64,000 bases of DNA from Ceratodon purpureus (lineage: Eukaryota; Streptophyta; Bryopsida; Pseudoditrichales; Ditrichaceae), in NCBI GenBank assembly GCA_014871385.1, contig CM026426.1:68440674-68504673 (forward strand), in the 5' to 3' direction. The translations under genes were made by a program, and so were the position numbers. The notes under the pieces are model-generated. The model did not search any database and was not told the DNA's origin. It was given only the letters and a program-made list of their open reading frames with translations. Positions 1-10,359 of the stretch are shown here, piece after piece. Position 1 is the first letter of the stretch; every line of letters starts with the position of its first letter.

Positions 1-1799
1 ACACAAGAAGACGAAGACGGGGTAGATTCCTCTCGCTGCAATTAGCCGTCACTTTCCGGATTTATAGGAGTAGGTTTCGGATCGGGAGATCCGGATTATT
101 CGTAAAGTAGGATTCTAGGTAGATAACTAGGGATTAGGGTTTTTGATTGAACTGCCGGCGCCGCCGCTTTTGTGAAAGCCCCTGCTTACTTAAACGGTGA
201 AGGCGATGCAGTCCGGGTCTTTGTTTTGCATGTTTTCTCCCTATATTCCTTATCAGTAAAGTATTCGTGTTTTGCAAGTACTGTGCGTGGTTTCCAGTTA
301 AGTGTGAATGATCCGGGAAGGATATGAGAGTTCCGCTGTAGCTCGGATAGGAAGGTGATGGGAGTTGTGACGAGACCCAAACCGGAAAGGTAATGGGATT
401 GAGCGGAAAGATTTAGTGGATTGTCGTAGGAGTGAAGCCTCACTGTTCCGTCCCCAACCCAACCTCACGCGGAATAGCCGTCGCTAGGGTCGAAGCGGAT
501 CGAGGAGTACTTGATCGGGCTCCCTGAACTTCTGAAGAGGTTCAGTACAGTGTGAGAGGGGGATTCGGAACGTGGCACGGGTCGCCTAGGGATAATCGGA
601 TCCTAGTTCTCCCAGATCCGGATTGGTTTGTCGTTGTAGTCTCACGGATCGGAAGTGGTCGTCTGCATGACCTGCTGGCCAGAGTACTCTAGGACAGTTG
701 TGAGACGGTAGCCGTTCCGAGACGTTGGGGTTTGTGGACGAAACAGCTGACGAGAAAGAGAAAGAGAGAAAGAGATAGTCGAGGAGTTACGTTCCGGAGA
801 CACTATCCGAGCAGTGGCAAGGCTCGGAACTATTAGGAGTAACTACTTGGTGAAACACTATTGAGTCCCTGGACGATACTCGGAACCTAGTGACAATACG
901 GAAGTTTGCGCTCAATTGGAGTGCTATCCGGATGTTAGTTGCGTTTCCGTGTTCCGACACAACACATTGAAAAAGTGAGAACAAGATGGGTCTGTTGTTG
1001 TCGGAAATCACGTTTGATGCCACGGGGACCTCCGTCTGTGAATTGCGGTTGTAGAAATGACAATGACCACTTAAAACAGAAGTCCCGGCGGACGAAAAGA
1101 GACCGAATCATTTGTGAAACTTTTTGGAGTCTAAACGGAAAATATTGCGACATTGGAATATGTTTTTGTGAACGTTTTCTTGATATTGGTATCTCGGGAA
1201 AAAAAAAAGTGAAAAAAAAATAATTACAAAAAAGAGGTTTCACTTGAAATTCAGAGCAAACAAATTGACAGTTGGTCTCAAGTGCCCTAGGACAGTGCCA
1301 CGTCGTAACTAGTGGTTTAGCAGTTTCATGGGAATCACATTGGTTGCCTCAAAGTTAGCGTGCCGTCGCTCGTGCGGAGATGCAAATGCTGATAGGGGAC
1401 GGTACAGTGATATTATGGTAAGGACACTTCGGTGGATGGAAATTCGGAAATGGAGAATTTTGAACTCCTGCGTCTGAAGAGCTCTGTTTGGTAGGGTCTG
1501 TAGGATGGGAGGCAATGGGAGTTGGTAATGCAGTTGGGGTGAATAAGGTGCATATGTACGAATAATCCCGGGAAGATGTTGGGTTAGATAGGAATATTCA
1601 AAAGCCTACCAAACAAATGTCGACGCCTATTGGTTGGGGGGTATGGAGTCTAAATGTTACGATTAGGGTTCCGGGCAAATTAGGGATCTTTTCAGACTTC
1701 AGAATGAATCAACGTTGACGAGATTTGCAGCAAATCCGGGGCAGAGAAAAGCTGATTTGGAGAAGCTGATTTGTATAGGAGAGAAGAAGGAGGTAGCTT
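1..1799. other. Left flank without a supportable gene
   Basis: No open frame here has a recognisable domain; the short frames look random. The stretch 1000-1058 closely resembles 20808-20866, which lies inside a small inverted-repeat element further right, so part of this flank is probably an old copy of a related non-coding repeat. The last 60 bases become rich in GGAGAGC-like units leading into the proposed left end of the large MULE-type element. Confidence 0.5.
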
Positions 1800-1995
1800 G
1801 TACGTGAGCGCAGAGCGGAGAGCGGAGAGCGGTGAGCGGAGATTTGGAGTGCGGAGAGCACAGAATGGGGGACAGAACCTAAAAATAGCATTTTTAAACT
1901 AAAAATATAATATATAATTAGAAGATTCGAATATTCAACGTATATTTTTAGAAACTTACTTATTTTAGTAATTTAATTGACCCTATAACCGTGGA
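1800..1995 (+). repeat. Proposed left terminal inverted repeat
   Basis: Contains a GGAGAGC-rich tract (about 1805-1860), the 18-base block at 1851-1868 and the 17-base block at 1979-1995, each found inverted near 15.7 kb. An acttattttagtaa motif just before the second block also recurs inverted near 15.62-15.64 kb. Alignment is patchy because of indels. Confidence 0.5.
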
Positions 1996-2754
1996 CTAAT
2001 TACAGTATTTTCATTGAATTTGTAGTTCGTTTTCTCTTTTCTTGGCAATTAATTTTTTGACGTGCACCAATTACTATGCTCCAGCTCCCTCTAACTAGTT
2101 CAGGCATACATTAATTCCCCTTATCCCCTCACATTCATATGCAAATTACTACTTAAAATGTATTGGTATTGAAGCTTTTAAGAGGGATCAAGTAACATTT
2201 AATATCGTAACATTTTCTTAACATTGCTATAATTCATCCGCCATAGTCTACATGCCTTTCATCTTCTTTTTTTTTTTTTTTTTTTTTTTTATAATTGTCT
2301 TGTATTTTTTATTAACTTTCTTTATTCTATCTATCATGTTAGAGGGGTCAAAAGCCTCCTTTCATTTAATTTTCTCTTTCATTTTATTTTCACATTCATT
2401 TTCTTAATCTCCTTCATATTATTTTCAACCTTAATATTAATTTTTGCTTTCGTTTACTTTTATCTTTTTAATTTCATTTTTTATAAATGTTTATTTTTAA
2501 ATTTTTTTTGCTATTATGATTTCATTATTTTTTTCAATTTTTTTATTAATTTTTAATCGTAAATGACCTCTGCTAAACCCTCATCTTTTTCCATTCAGTT
2601 TAGGAGGATGACAACTTTTAAATGAATGAAAAGCCGATTTTCAAAGGCGCCAAGCATCGTCTTCAGGGATATTTAAAATAAGATTATGGAATGTCTCTTC
2701 CTCTTTTGTGTTGGTGTTCTGTGAAGCTCTTTTCTGTAGTGCGGGACAGCAGTT
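1996..2754. other. AT-rich spacer with poly-T run
   Basis: An AT-rich, low-complexity stretch with a run of about 22 T near 2269-2290 and many T-rich blocks. No coding frame is supported. It separates the proposed left terminal repeat from the small acidic gene and may hold that gene's promoter, but I see no specific element I would defend. Confidence 0.5.
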
Positions 2755-3216
2755 ATGGAGGACGTCAGAGATATTGTTGTTTCACTTACTGACGATGTTT
2801 GTCCATTTCAACCATATGTTGAGGTGGAGGACGAAGAAGAGGTGATGGCCAACAGCCAAGGGCGTCCTTTGACAACAGATGTTGATGTACAACCGGATGT
2901 AAGAGCTGACCCTCCACGTTCAGAAAATTCAGATGATATCATAGTGCTGGAGGAGGACGCAGATGTGCCTTTGCAACCACATGCATAGTCCAAGGTTGGA
3001 AAGATCCCAAGGGGAACCTATTCCAGGGAATCAGTGAATCGGAGGCGGGGAGGTGGGCCATTGCTGAAACGTTCATACCAAGGATACTTGCCAAGTGTGG
3101 GAACGAAAGTGAATGCGAATGTAGTTTGTTCTGTAGTACAGTCAGAGGCTGGCATTCCTGCTGATAGTGTAGTGGGCAACCCTAAACGTGTTAGGATCGA
3201 AAATTATGACATCTAA
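2755..3216 (+). pseudogene. Small acidic accessory protein of the MULE-type element, interrupted by one TAG
   Basis: A single reading frame of 153 codons from ATG 2755 to TAA 3214-3216, broken only by TAG at 2986-2988. The first half is very acidic and holds two SUMO-interaction-like patches, DIVVSLTDD and DDIIVLEEDAD. The second half is basic (VNRRRGGG, PKRVRIE), resembling nuclear-localisation stretches. It is convergent with the transposase gene, whose frame ends about 240 bases away at 3459. This tail-to-tail layout recalls the second gene of MuDR, but I see no sequence similarity that would prove kinship. I do not recognise the family. The TAG could have been CAG (Gln), which would restore one frame. 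Function unknown; a regulator or nuclear partner of the transposase is a guess. Confidence 0.5.
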
Positions 3217-3458
3217 TAACAAGTATATGTTTGTTGTAATAAATTGTACATGTTAGGGGATACGAGTTATATAGTGCACTTGTTCAAGATAGAATGTATT
3301 GAAATAGAATGCAATCAATGTGTAGGACAAAGCCTTTATAATGAAAAAGTCAATACAGCTTCTGAATAGCTGACTTAGTACATGGTATATTACTAAAATC
3401 ATTCAGTACGTGATCAATGGCCATTGTGGAAATGGCAGTTCTAAAGTAGGACGGCTAC

Positions 3459-6400
3459 CTACTTCTTTGCCAAGGGGTGACACAAGATTCCACTCTCTAG
3501 GAGTAGCTTGACCTCGTTGAAGCTAAAGGTAGGCGCATGAATGAAAAGCTCGGCTTCGGGATCACGGTTGCAGACCTTCAAGAGTATGTAGTATAGGTGC
3601 TTACAATACGTGAATTGAGTCTTGCCACGGAACGTAGTCATCGTCTTCTTGAATGCTAGGCAAGTGCAACCAGGGTAAGAACTGATGGTAATCTGGTACC
3701 GTGTGATGTGTTGAGCGACGCCCAAATCCAGCCCAATGATGCAACCGTGGCCCGGCTCAGGTATCATGGTGACGAAACGGAGGCGCGCTTTAAGAGACTC
3801 GGAGGAGCCCATGGACAGTCGCTGCGCCGGATTGGGACGAGTGGCAGTGCGCTTCACCATCTTGCCGTCTCTCTTGCCTGGGTAGCGGCCAGCATCTGCA
3901 CGGACTGGCACCGAGCTGAGATTTGCAGGGGGCGGGGCAGAGGAGAATAGGCATCTTGGAGAGACCGGCTTCTTCGGCGGAAGTTGAAAACCTGCTGCTT
4001 CAAGGGCAAGAATCTCGGTGAGTTTGAGGTTAGTACCAAGTTTCACTGGCAGACCTCTGGAATGGAGGGGAATTCCTGGTCCTTTGAGTAGTGTGCTACC
4101 CACTTGCGCTTAGAGCCTTTCACGCAACGCTCAATATCGTCGGAGCAGAAGAAGAATTCTGTCTTCTCAACTGTGTTCCTGCGGTAGTTAGTCCAAAGCC
4201 TAGTGTAGGTCGGGGCAGCTGTGCAATGGGGCCCCCTGACAATTCCCTCAGTGCACTTCTTCTTCGTTTCAGCTCTTTGGGCCCAGCAGCACTTCGCAGA
4301 AAGTTTGTGAAGTCTCGAGATGTGCCACTCTTTCACGTCGACCTTGGTTTCTTCAACCGCGTTGACATGGCAAATGCCGCCCTTGTTCACAGGTGAAGGT
4401 AAAGGGGAATCAATTGCCTGTGCAGGAGATTGGGTACCTTCTACCTCGGTGTCGTGTTCGGAGTCGTCTTCCACAATGACGGGCATCTGCATAGGGCGAG
4501 CCCTGACGGCACGTCTTGGGCCTCTTGGGCGTGAGAAGTTTGTCTTGTCCGGGCAATAGGACTCCTCGTCAGCTCCGATGGGGACGTCGGCTTTTCGCTT
4601 CTGTGAACCAAACACTTCCGCTCCAGGCATGATAGGCTGACGGGTGCAGAACTCATCCGCTCCTGGCATATCAAGCATGGGGTCATCGAGCAGTGTAGGA
4701 TTTCTCCATTTCTTCGCGTTGCGTTCTGCCATCCGGAGCCTCTGTTCCTTCTTCGATGGTCCTGTTCCACCGACGTCACCTTTGAGGAACTGGTAGTAGT
4801 TAACAACCTGTAGAAAAGCCCGAACGAAATCGTCCATGGTAGCAACGTAGAGGTCGTTCCTGTTGTTTCCTGAAGCTTGGAGCCACTTGTTGTGAACTGT
4901 TTCGGCGAGGTTATAGGTGGGCATCTCTGTGAGTTCGTCTTCCGTGAATTTCTGCAGATTTGACAGTAGGTGCCGTTAGTTTCACCGATTAGAGTTTTGT
5001 AGGTTAGGGCTAGGAAATTAGTATCAAAAACATCAAAACAGAGTGCAGAGATCATACTGTGGTCATGAATCCCCCCCACTGGCGGAAGCGGTGGTGCCAG
5101 AATGACAGCCACTGATCGAGTTTGATAAGTCCGCTCTCGCCAATGACCCTGGTGGATGCCCACCATGCTCGCAACGCGTGGTACAGAGTGTCCGCCTCTG
5201 CCATGCTGGTCGCATTCTTGTACTGAGTGTGCATCTTCTTGTGCTGTTTCCAGAATTCTTCGGGGAAGTGCTTCTCCGTATACTGGACCATGTTCTGAGT
5301 CCAGTGGAACAAGCACGACCTCTCCCGGTCCTCCATTGGGTCCTCTTTGTTGCCATTGCCGTATAGGATTTGCACTGCATTCTAATTAACTTGTGCGTTA
5401 TCCGCCATGAACCCATTGAAGTTTGGCGTTGCAACGCCATTGTTCTCCATGACGAGGGTGAGGTTTTTCCAGAAGACGAGCTGGGCCTCCGTGTCCTCGG
5501 ACTGCATGACGCAAGTGGCGATTGTCATCATGCGGCAGTAGGTGGCGTCGTACACGTGGCAGGCCATCGTCGACCACTCTTTTACCCGTCGCACATGGTC
5601 AAACATGATCCAGGCGTTCTCCAGATCTCTGCCAGGTTGCATTCGACTGACCAAGTCGACACCACTACCCGGCCCGACCTCCGACATCTTGAAGACAGAG
5701 ACTTTGTCACGCATAGCTCCATGACCAGGAAACTTATTCTCTTGGACAAACGCTCACACACTGTTTCCACGGAGCTTGGTGAAAATTTCCATGACACCGT
5801 ACCTTCTGATGATTTTGAAGGTCGCGACTTTGTTGCGGATGTTTGGTGACGCCATGTCTTTGCATTGATCCAGAACTGGAACCAGCTCCTCCATCGTCTG
5901 CTTCCTCGGTGGTGCGTCCTCGGGCTATAGCAGATAGCTCCCGATGGGATGTTTGCTCGCCTCCAAGACAACGGCGCTCTTCGTTGCTTTGTTGTTCATC
6001 TCTACCTGCTCTTCTATTAAGCTTCTAATTTCTGCTTTAGAGTCTCTGTAGTCTCCAACTTTCACTGGATGATGATGTGTTCCTATGTGAATACAAGCTC
6101 TAGTCTGATTCGCTTTGCCCACAACGCAATAAATCTTAGCCTCGCATGTAGCTACACATGATGGAGGTTCTTTACATACCTTGCACACTAGCGTGGATTC
6201 AGATGGAGGAGGCTGATCCATGAGAAAAGCTTGCAGGGTACACCCTTCGAACTCAATCTCGTTAACCTCAAAGATCTTGGGAACACGCTTGAGGAAGTCA
6301 CACTCCTTGTTGCTGCAGCGCAGCCATCTGACGCAGGTGGAACTTTGAAAAGATAGTCCGAAGTTGCTTTTGATGTTTGTTGTGATGGTCTTGGTCCAGA

Positions 6401-7139
6401 ATTGTCCGTCGTATCGTTTGTCCATTCTTTGCATTGACTTGGCGGCGAGCTTAGAGGATCGTGCAGCAGCTGGGGGCAACTCAAAAAGAACCGGACCATC
6501 AAAGTTTGCAGGCAAGTACTCTACTCTCTCGTGTCTCATAGTGGAATAGTCTATCTTCTTTAGAATGTTATTTGACCCACGCGCCTTCGCAAGCTGTTGA
6601 AGGAGGGAGACAATGCTACCTGTGAATTGGGACAATGGAGGAGACACATTGGAAGGAGGAGCATCAGCGTGGACCTTAGGCACCAACTTGACGGGACTGA
6701 CTTCGTCATCAGAGGAGAGAGAAATGATTGTCGGAGGAGGAGGTTTCTCTACGTCTGATGTTTCAGTATCAGGCTCGACTTTGACCTTGACATCACGAGG
6801 TAAGGGAGTCTGAATTGTGCAAGTAGAAGAGCGAGGGAGGGTGAGGATCTCAGTGGATGCAGCCATCAGAGAATTAGTAAGACCATAGACTCTATAGGAT
6901 CTAGGGAAGAGTCTCCACTGCAACATATTGTTCTCATCTCTCACTGAAGGTTGCCCGAGGGTGTGGGTAACCTCCGCTGTAACGTCATCAAAGATCTTCT
7001 CCTCTATACTGATGGAATCCTCACAGAAATGGAATCTGAGACTCAGGCAAAGAGAGGACACTGTAGCTAGACCATTATCATCTACGCAAAACCTAAGAGG
7101 GATTCCCATGCCCTGGGCATACAGACAGACCATCCCCAT
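3459..7139 (-). pseudogene. Mutator-like (MULE) transposase with SWIM zinc finger, decayed
   Basis: About 1190 codons in two exons: 7139-5058 and 4953-3459, with a GT/AG intron between. The start is the first in-frame ATG (MGMVCLYAQG). Reading order: an N-terminal region; a SUMO-interaction-like patch IISLSSDDE; a Cys/His-rich DNA-binding-type region ending THHHPV (about 6050-6330); the DDE region with YDATYCRMM and FMADNAQ; a CLFHW motif and a helical segment ending HALRAWW; an acidic linker with PVIVEDDSEHD; and a C-terminal SWIM finger, CTC followed 18 residues later by CKH (about 3590-3680). This order is characteristic of plant MULE transposases. The gene is broken by TAG at 5925-5927 and 5382-5384, TGA at 5754-5756, and a frameshift near 4065-4095. 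Outside these points the frame is clean, so decay looks recent. Not functional as read unless a sequencing error or recoding is involved. Confidence 0.85.
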
Positions 7140-7732
7140 GTTCGCAGGCAACTCTGTAGTAGTAGTGGAAGAAGGGAGAAGAGTGAGTGTAGTAGCCAAG
7201 TGGTATCGCAAGAGCAAAGTGAGAGGAATGATGCATCGCTGTTGATCATTTTATTCTAGTTGGAATGTCCATGTGGACGACTAGGTAATGATTCATTCTG
7301 TTACGTAACGAATGTATGAATTAAGAGAGACGGCGCTAACTAATTAGAGTGTTGCTTTTTGCAGGCCCAATTATACTAAGTAGGAGTTTTTAGAACTACG
7401 CATTTAATATTTGAATCGTGGAACCGATTCTATTCGATGCGAGGGTTGGTGAGATTAGAGTGGGCCGTCAGTTCCTTCCATATTTAATACAAGTATGCAA
7501 GTGGTTAATTCAAATCTTTTATAATTTTGTGGGATTCGTTTTTTCTCTAATAAAATAGATTGATGCCATCAGCTTTAATTCAAAATGCTTTTCATTATAA
7601 ATTTTAATATTTTAAGTCAGTTAAACAAAAGGTAAGTATTTAGGGCTGAGTCAGAGGGGTTGGAGGTTTGGGATGCTGGGAAGTTAGAAGCGGAGCTATA
7701 TTGTGAGGAGAGTTCCTTCGTTAGTTAGACAC
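7140..7732. promoter_or_regulatory. Divergent intergenic region between transposase and the CTD-like gene
   Basis: About 590 bases separate the minus-strand transposase start from the plus-strand gene beginning at 7733. The sequence is AT-rich from about 7500 to 7630. Because the two genes diverge from here, it is the natural place for both promoters. I see no certain TATA box or other defined element. Confidence 0.3.
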
Positions 7733-10206
7733 ATGAAGGAGAGTGGAGGGTCAGCTCCCTCCACTTATGTCACTCCTAAACCTAGAAGAAAAGCATATGG
7801 TACAGATTTTACGAATAGGAGAGCGAGGAAGAGGAGAGAATCACGTAGAAAGGAGAAGTCGAAAGGCAACCTCTTGAATGCACCTCTGAAGGTTCGAGGA
7901 GCTGGGTTGCCTTTGGCAATTAAATTTTCTAGCATTCGTAAACTCATTCTAGAGTCCATAGTAGAGGTGGAAGAACAGGATTTAGACGACAACGTAGTTG
8001 AGCATCAGGAGGATGAGGTAATAAGTAGCGAGGAGAAAGACATAGAGATGACGGAAGAATTAGGGTTCAATTCCACTCCGATTTTGGAGACACCGCAACC
8101 TTCTTTCGGATTCAAGGAGTGTTCAATAAGAGGGACGGATTCACAGTCGGGCGACCATTCTAACACGGATGTGGTAAGTTTCATAACCGATAGATTAAAA
8201 TATGGTAAATATAAATTATGTATTTTTGTGGAGTTATATTAAGTTAGAATTAATGTCTTCGCTGCGGATTTATTTCATTACTGTTTAGAATTGTGATGCC
8301 GCCTCAAACCGAAAGGTTGTTCAGAATAAGAGTCCTGAAGTAGTAATACTCGTCATAGTCTTAAACATTTGCACAGATTGTCGAATGGTTTAGGATTGAG
8401 GAAGAGCTTGGACAGGAGAAGACGCCAGAAGTGGATGCGGGCGAGGAGTCAGATCCTGAGACATTGATAAAAGTCGCTCGGAGAGCGAGACGTGAAATTA
8501 TGGAGGCGGGCAAAGGTGGGGTTGTAACAGCTGCTAGACGAGCGGGGCGAGGGCACCCTGGAAGTCCTACTGGGACTAGTGGGGAGGATGTTGATTCGCT
8601 CGACATTGCGGTAGGCCCAGGAGAAGAGGATATGGATGAGGGGTCGGCCCGAGGGAGAGGTCGAGGGGCCGAGGTGGGGGGTCGAGGGAGGGCTAAAGGT
8701 CGAGGTGGGAGAGGGAAGGCTTCTTCGCAAGCCCCATTCAAAGACACACCTGCGGCACCGGACGAGAGAGAGACTGTCAAGGAGATGGAGGGGCGAGGAG
8801 AGGAGCGTGTGGAGGAGGAGATGGCAAGTGAGCAAGGTGGATCGGACCGCGGCCCTGCTACCGAGGAGGTAAGGATTCGTGTTAGATGTATTGCGGTTGT
8901 GGGTGTGGGTGTACAGGGAGAGTGGATTGAATACGTGAGTGTTGTAGAAGTCAAGGCCGCGGTGGAGATTGTGGGGGAGGAGGGGGAGGTTGTTGGGGAG
9001 GAGAGGCGCAACTTGAATTGGGAGATGGAGGCAGCCATGGCCGCGGCCCATGTGAGGGGAATCGCAAGCTTAGACACGGCCTCTGCTGCAGTGGATCCCG
9101 AGGAAGCGAAGTGTAAGGAAGGGTTTATTTAGCAGTCTGCAGCCACTGCCGCGATGTAGGAAGTGGGTACTGAGGCGGATTGGGAGGTGGGTACCGCAAG
9201 CATAGACACCAAGGTCGCGGCTGCAGCCACTGCCGCGATGTGGGAGGTGGGTACCGCGGCGGAGAGGGAGGTGGGTACTGCAAGCATAGACACCATGGCC
9301 GCGGCTGCAGCCACTACCGCGATGTAGGAGGTGGGTACCGCGGTGGAGTGGGAGGTGGGTACCGCAAGCATAGACACCATGGCCGCGGGGGAGAAGCCTC
9401 ATGAGGAGAGGCATTCTGTGAAGAATGCCCCCCATGAGGAGGGGGAGGATTCGGGGAGAGTGGTGGCGGAGGTGGGTACCGCAAGCATAGATGCCATGGC
9501 CGCGGGGGAGAATGCCCCCCATGTGGACGGGGCAGCTGTTTGGAAATTATTTGAATGGAATACAACTCTTGCTTTTTTTTATGATGTATTCTTTTCAATT
9601 CTTATAATCTGTATACCGTATGTTTTGTAGGAGTTCACGGATCAACTCACTGCGACTGAAGCTGATGGTCCAACTCCTGCAGAAACTGAGGTAATTTAAT
9701 CAATTTTTCCTTTTTGTATTGAACTTGGCATTTCCTTTAGAAGTTTTGTAAACTAAAATGGTAACTTGACATTGTCTTTGTTCCTCTACTTGTAGGTATT
9801 CTCAGATGCACCCTTGTCCATCAGTTCCCCGATTACAGTGATCAATGTTTCCGACCTCTCGGATTCATTTGATCAGCCCTATTTATGTAGGTGTGATTTA
9901 GAAAACCCTGTAGGTTTAGGTAGTGGACCTCTCGAGGTCCACTCCCCTCAGTACATGCCTACGTCTCCTGTCTATGAGCCTACATCCCCAGGCTACATGC
10001 CTACTTCTCCACGACTTGGTACCCCGCCGATGTCTCCACCTTCTCCTTCCTCGCCTATTAGAGTGAGGAGGCTAGCCCATGTTGTCTTCGCTCTCCCGGC
10101 GATACTACCATGCCCTGTCCAACAGACCAGGCATTTTTGGAGAAGGCGCCGACACTGGAACTGTAGACAGGCTAGGGAGTATTATAGCCGTGCTCCACGT
10201 ACATAG
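7733..10206 (+). pseudogene. Low-complexity nuclear protein with CTD-like YxPTSP repeats, upstream of the methyltransferase gene
   Basis: Exons I can support: 7733-8173 (ATG 7733; basic RRKEKSKG-type stretch then acidic), 8377 to about 9540, 9631-9690, and 9796 to TAG 10204-10206, all joined in phase 0 with GT/AG borders where clear. Exon 2 encodes a Gly/Glu/Arg-rich segment, then tandem EVGTASIDTMAA units. Exon 4 holds ITVINVSDLSDS and YMPTSP/YEPTSP/YMPTSP units, close to the RNA polymerase II CTD heptad. In-frame TAGs at 9130, 9157 and 9325 break the repeat region; at two of them the neighbouring repeat has TGG. The stop at 10204 is also TAG. The next exon at 10360 is in a compatible frame, so this may be the N-terminal half of the ParB-methyltransferase protein rather than a separate gene. 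Function unknown; recruitment of transcription-linked factors is a guess. Confidence 0.5.
9133..9520 (+). repeat. In-frame coding minisatellite (EVGTASIDTMAA units)
   Basis: Four imperfect copies of a unit containing gtgggtaccgcaagcatagacaccatggcc lie near 9187, 9268, 9355 and 9472, interleaved with gcagccactgccgcgatg blocks. The repeat length keeps the reading frame. A TGG codon present after ATG in one unit is TAG at 9157 and 9325, which dates the stops after repeat expansion. Confidence 0.7.
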
Positions 10207-10359
10207 TGGCCTATGTACTACTTACTACTGATGATGATTGGTTTTCCTGAAGACATGTACCAGTAAAGGAAGCTATTGTTCTATTCTTCTTCATAATTGT
10301 TTTACTTCTTATGATCCTTGTCTTGGAAACAAAATTTGAAAATGTATGACTTCTTGCAG

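Noticed and set aside
2269..2290. Poly-T run as the poly(A) tail of a retroelement
   Set aside because: No LINE or SINE body is attached and the surroundings are generally T-rich.
8361..9077. 238-codon Ser/Pro-rich open frame on the minus strand
   Set aside because: It mirrors the Gly/Glu-rich coding exon on the plus strand. Composition alone keeps it open, and it has no domain.
9070..9598. His/Arg/Pro repeat frames on the minus strand
   Set aside because: They are the opposite strand of the EVGTASIDTMAA coding repeat, and the plus-strand frame joins neighbouring exons in phase.
9940..10060. True RNA polymerase II largest subunit (RPB1)
   Set aside because: Only three heptad-like units and no polymerase domain nearby; treated as a CTD-like motif in another protein.
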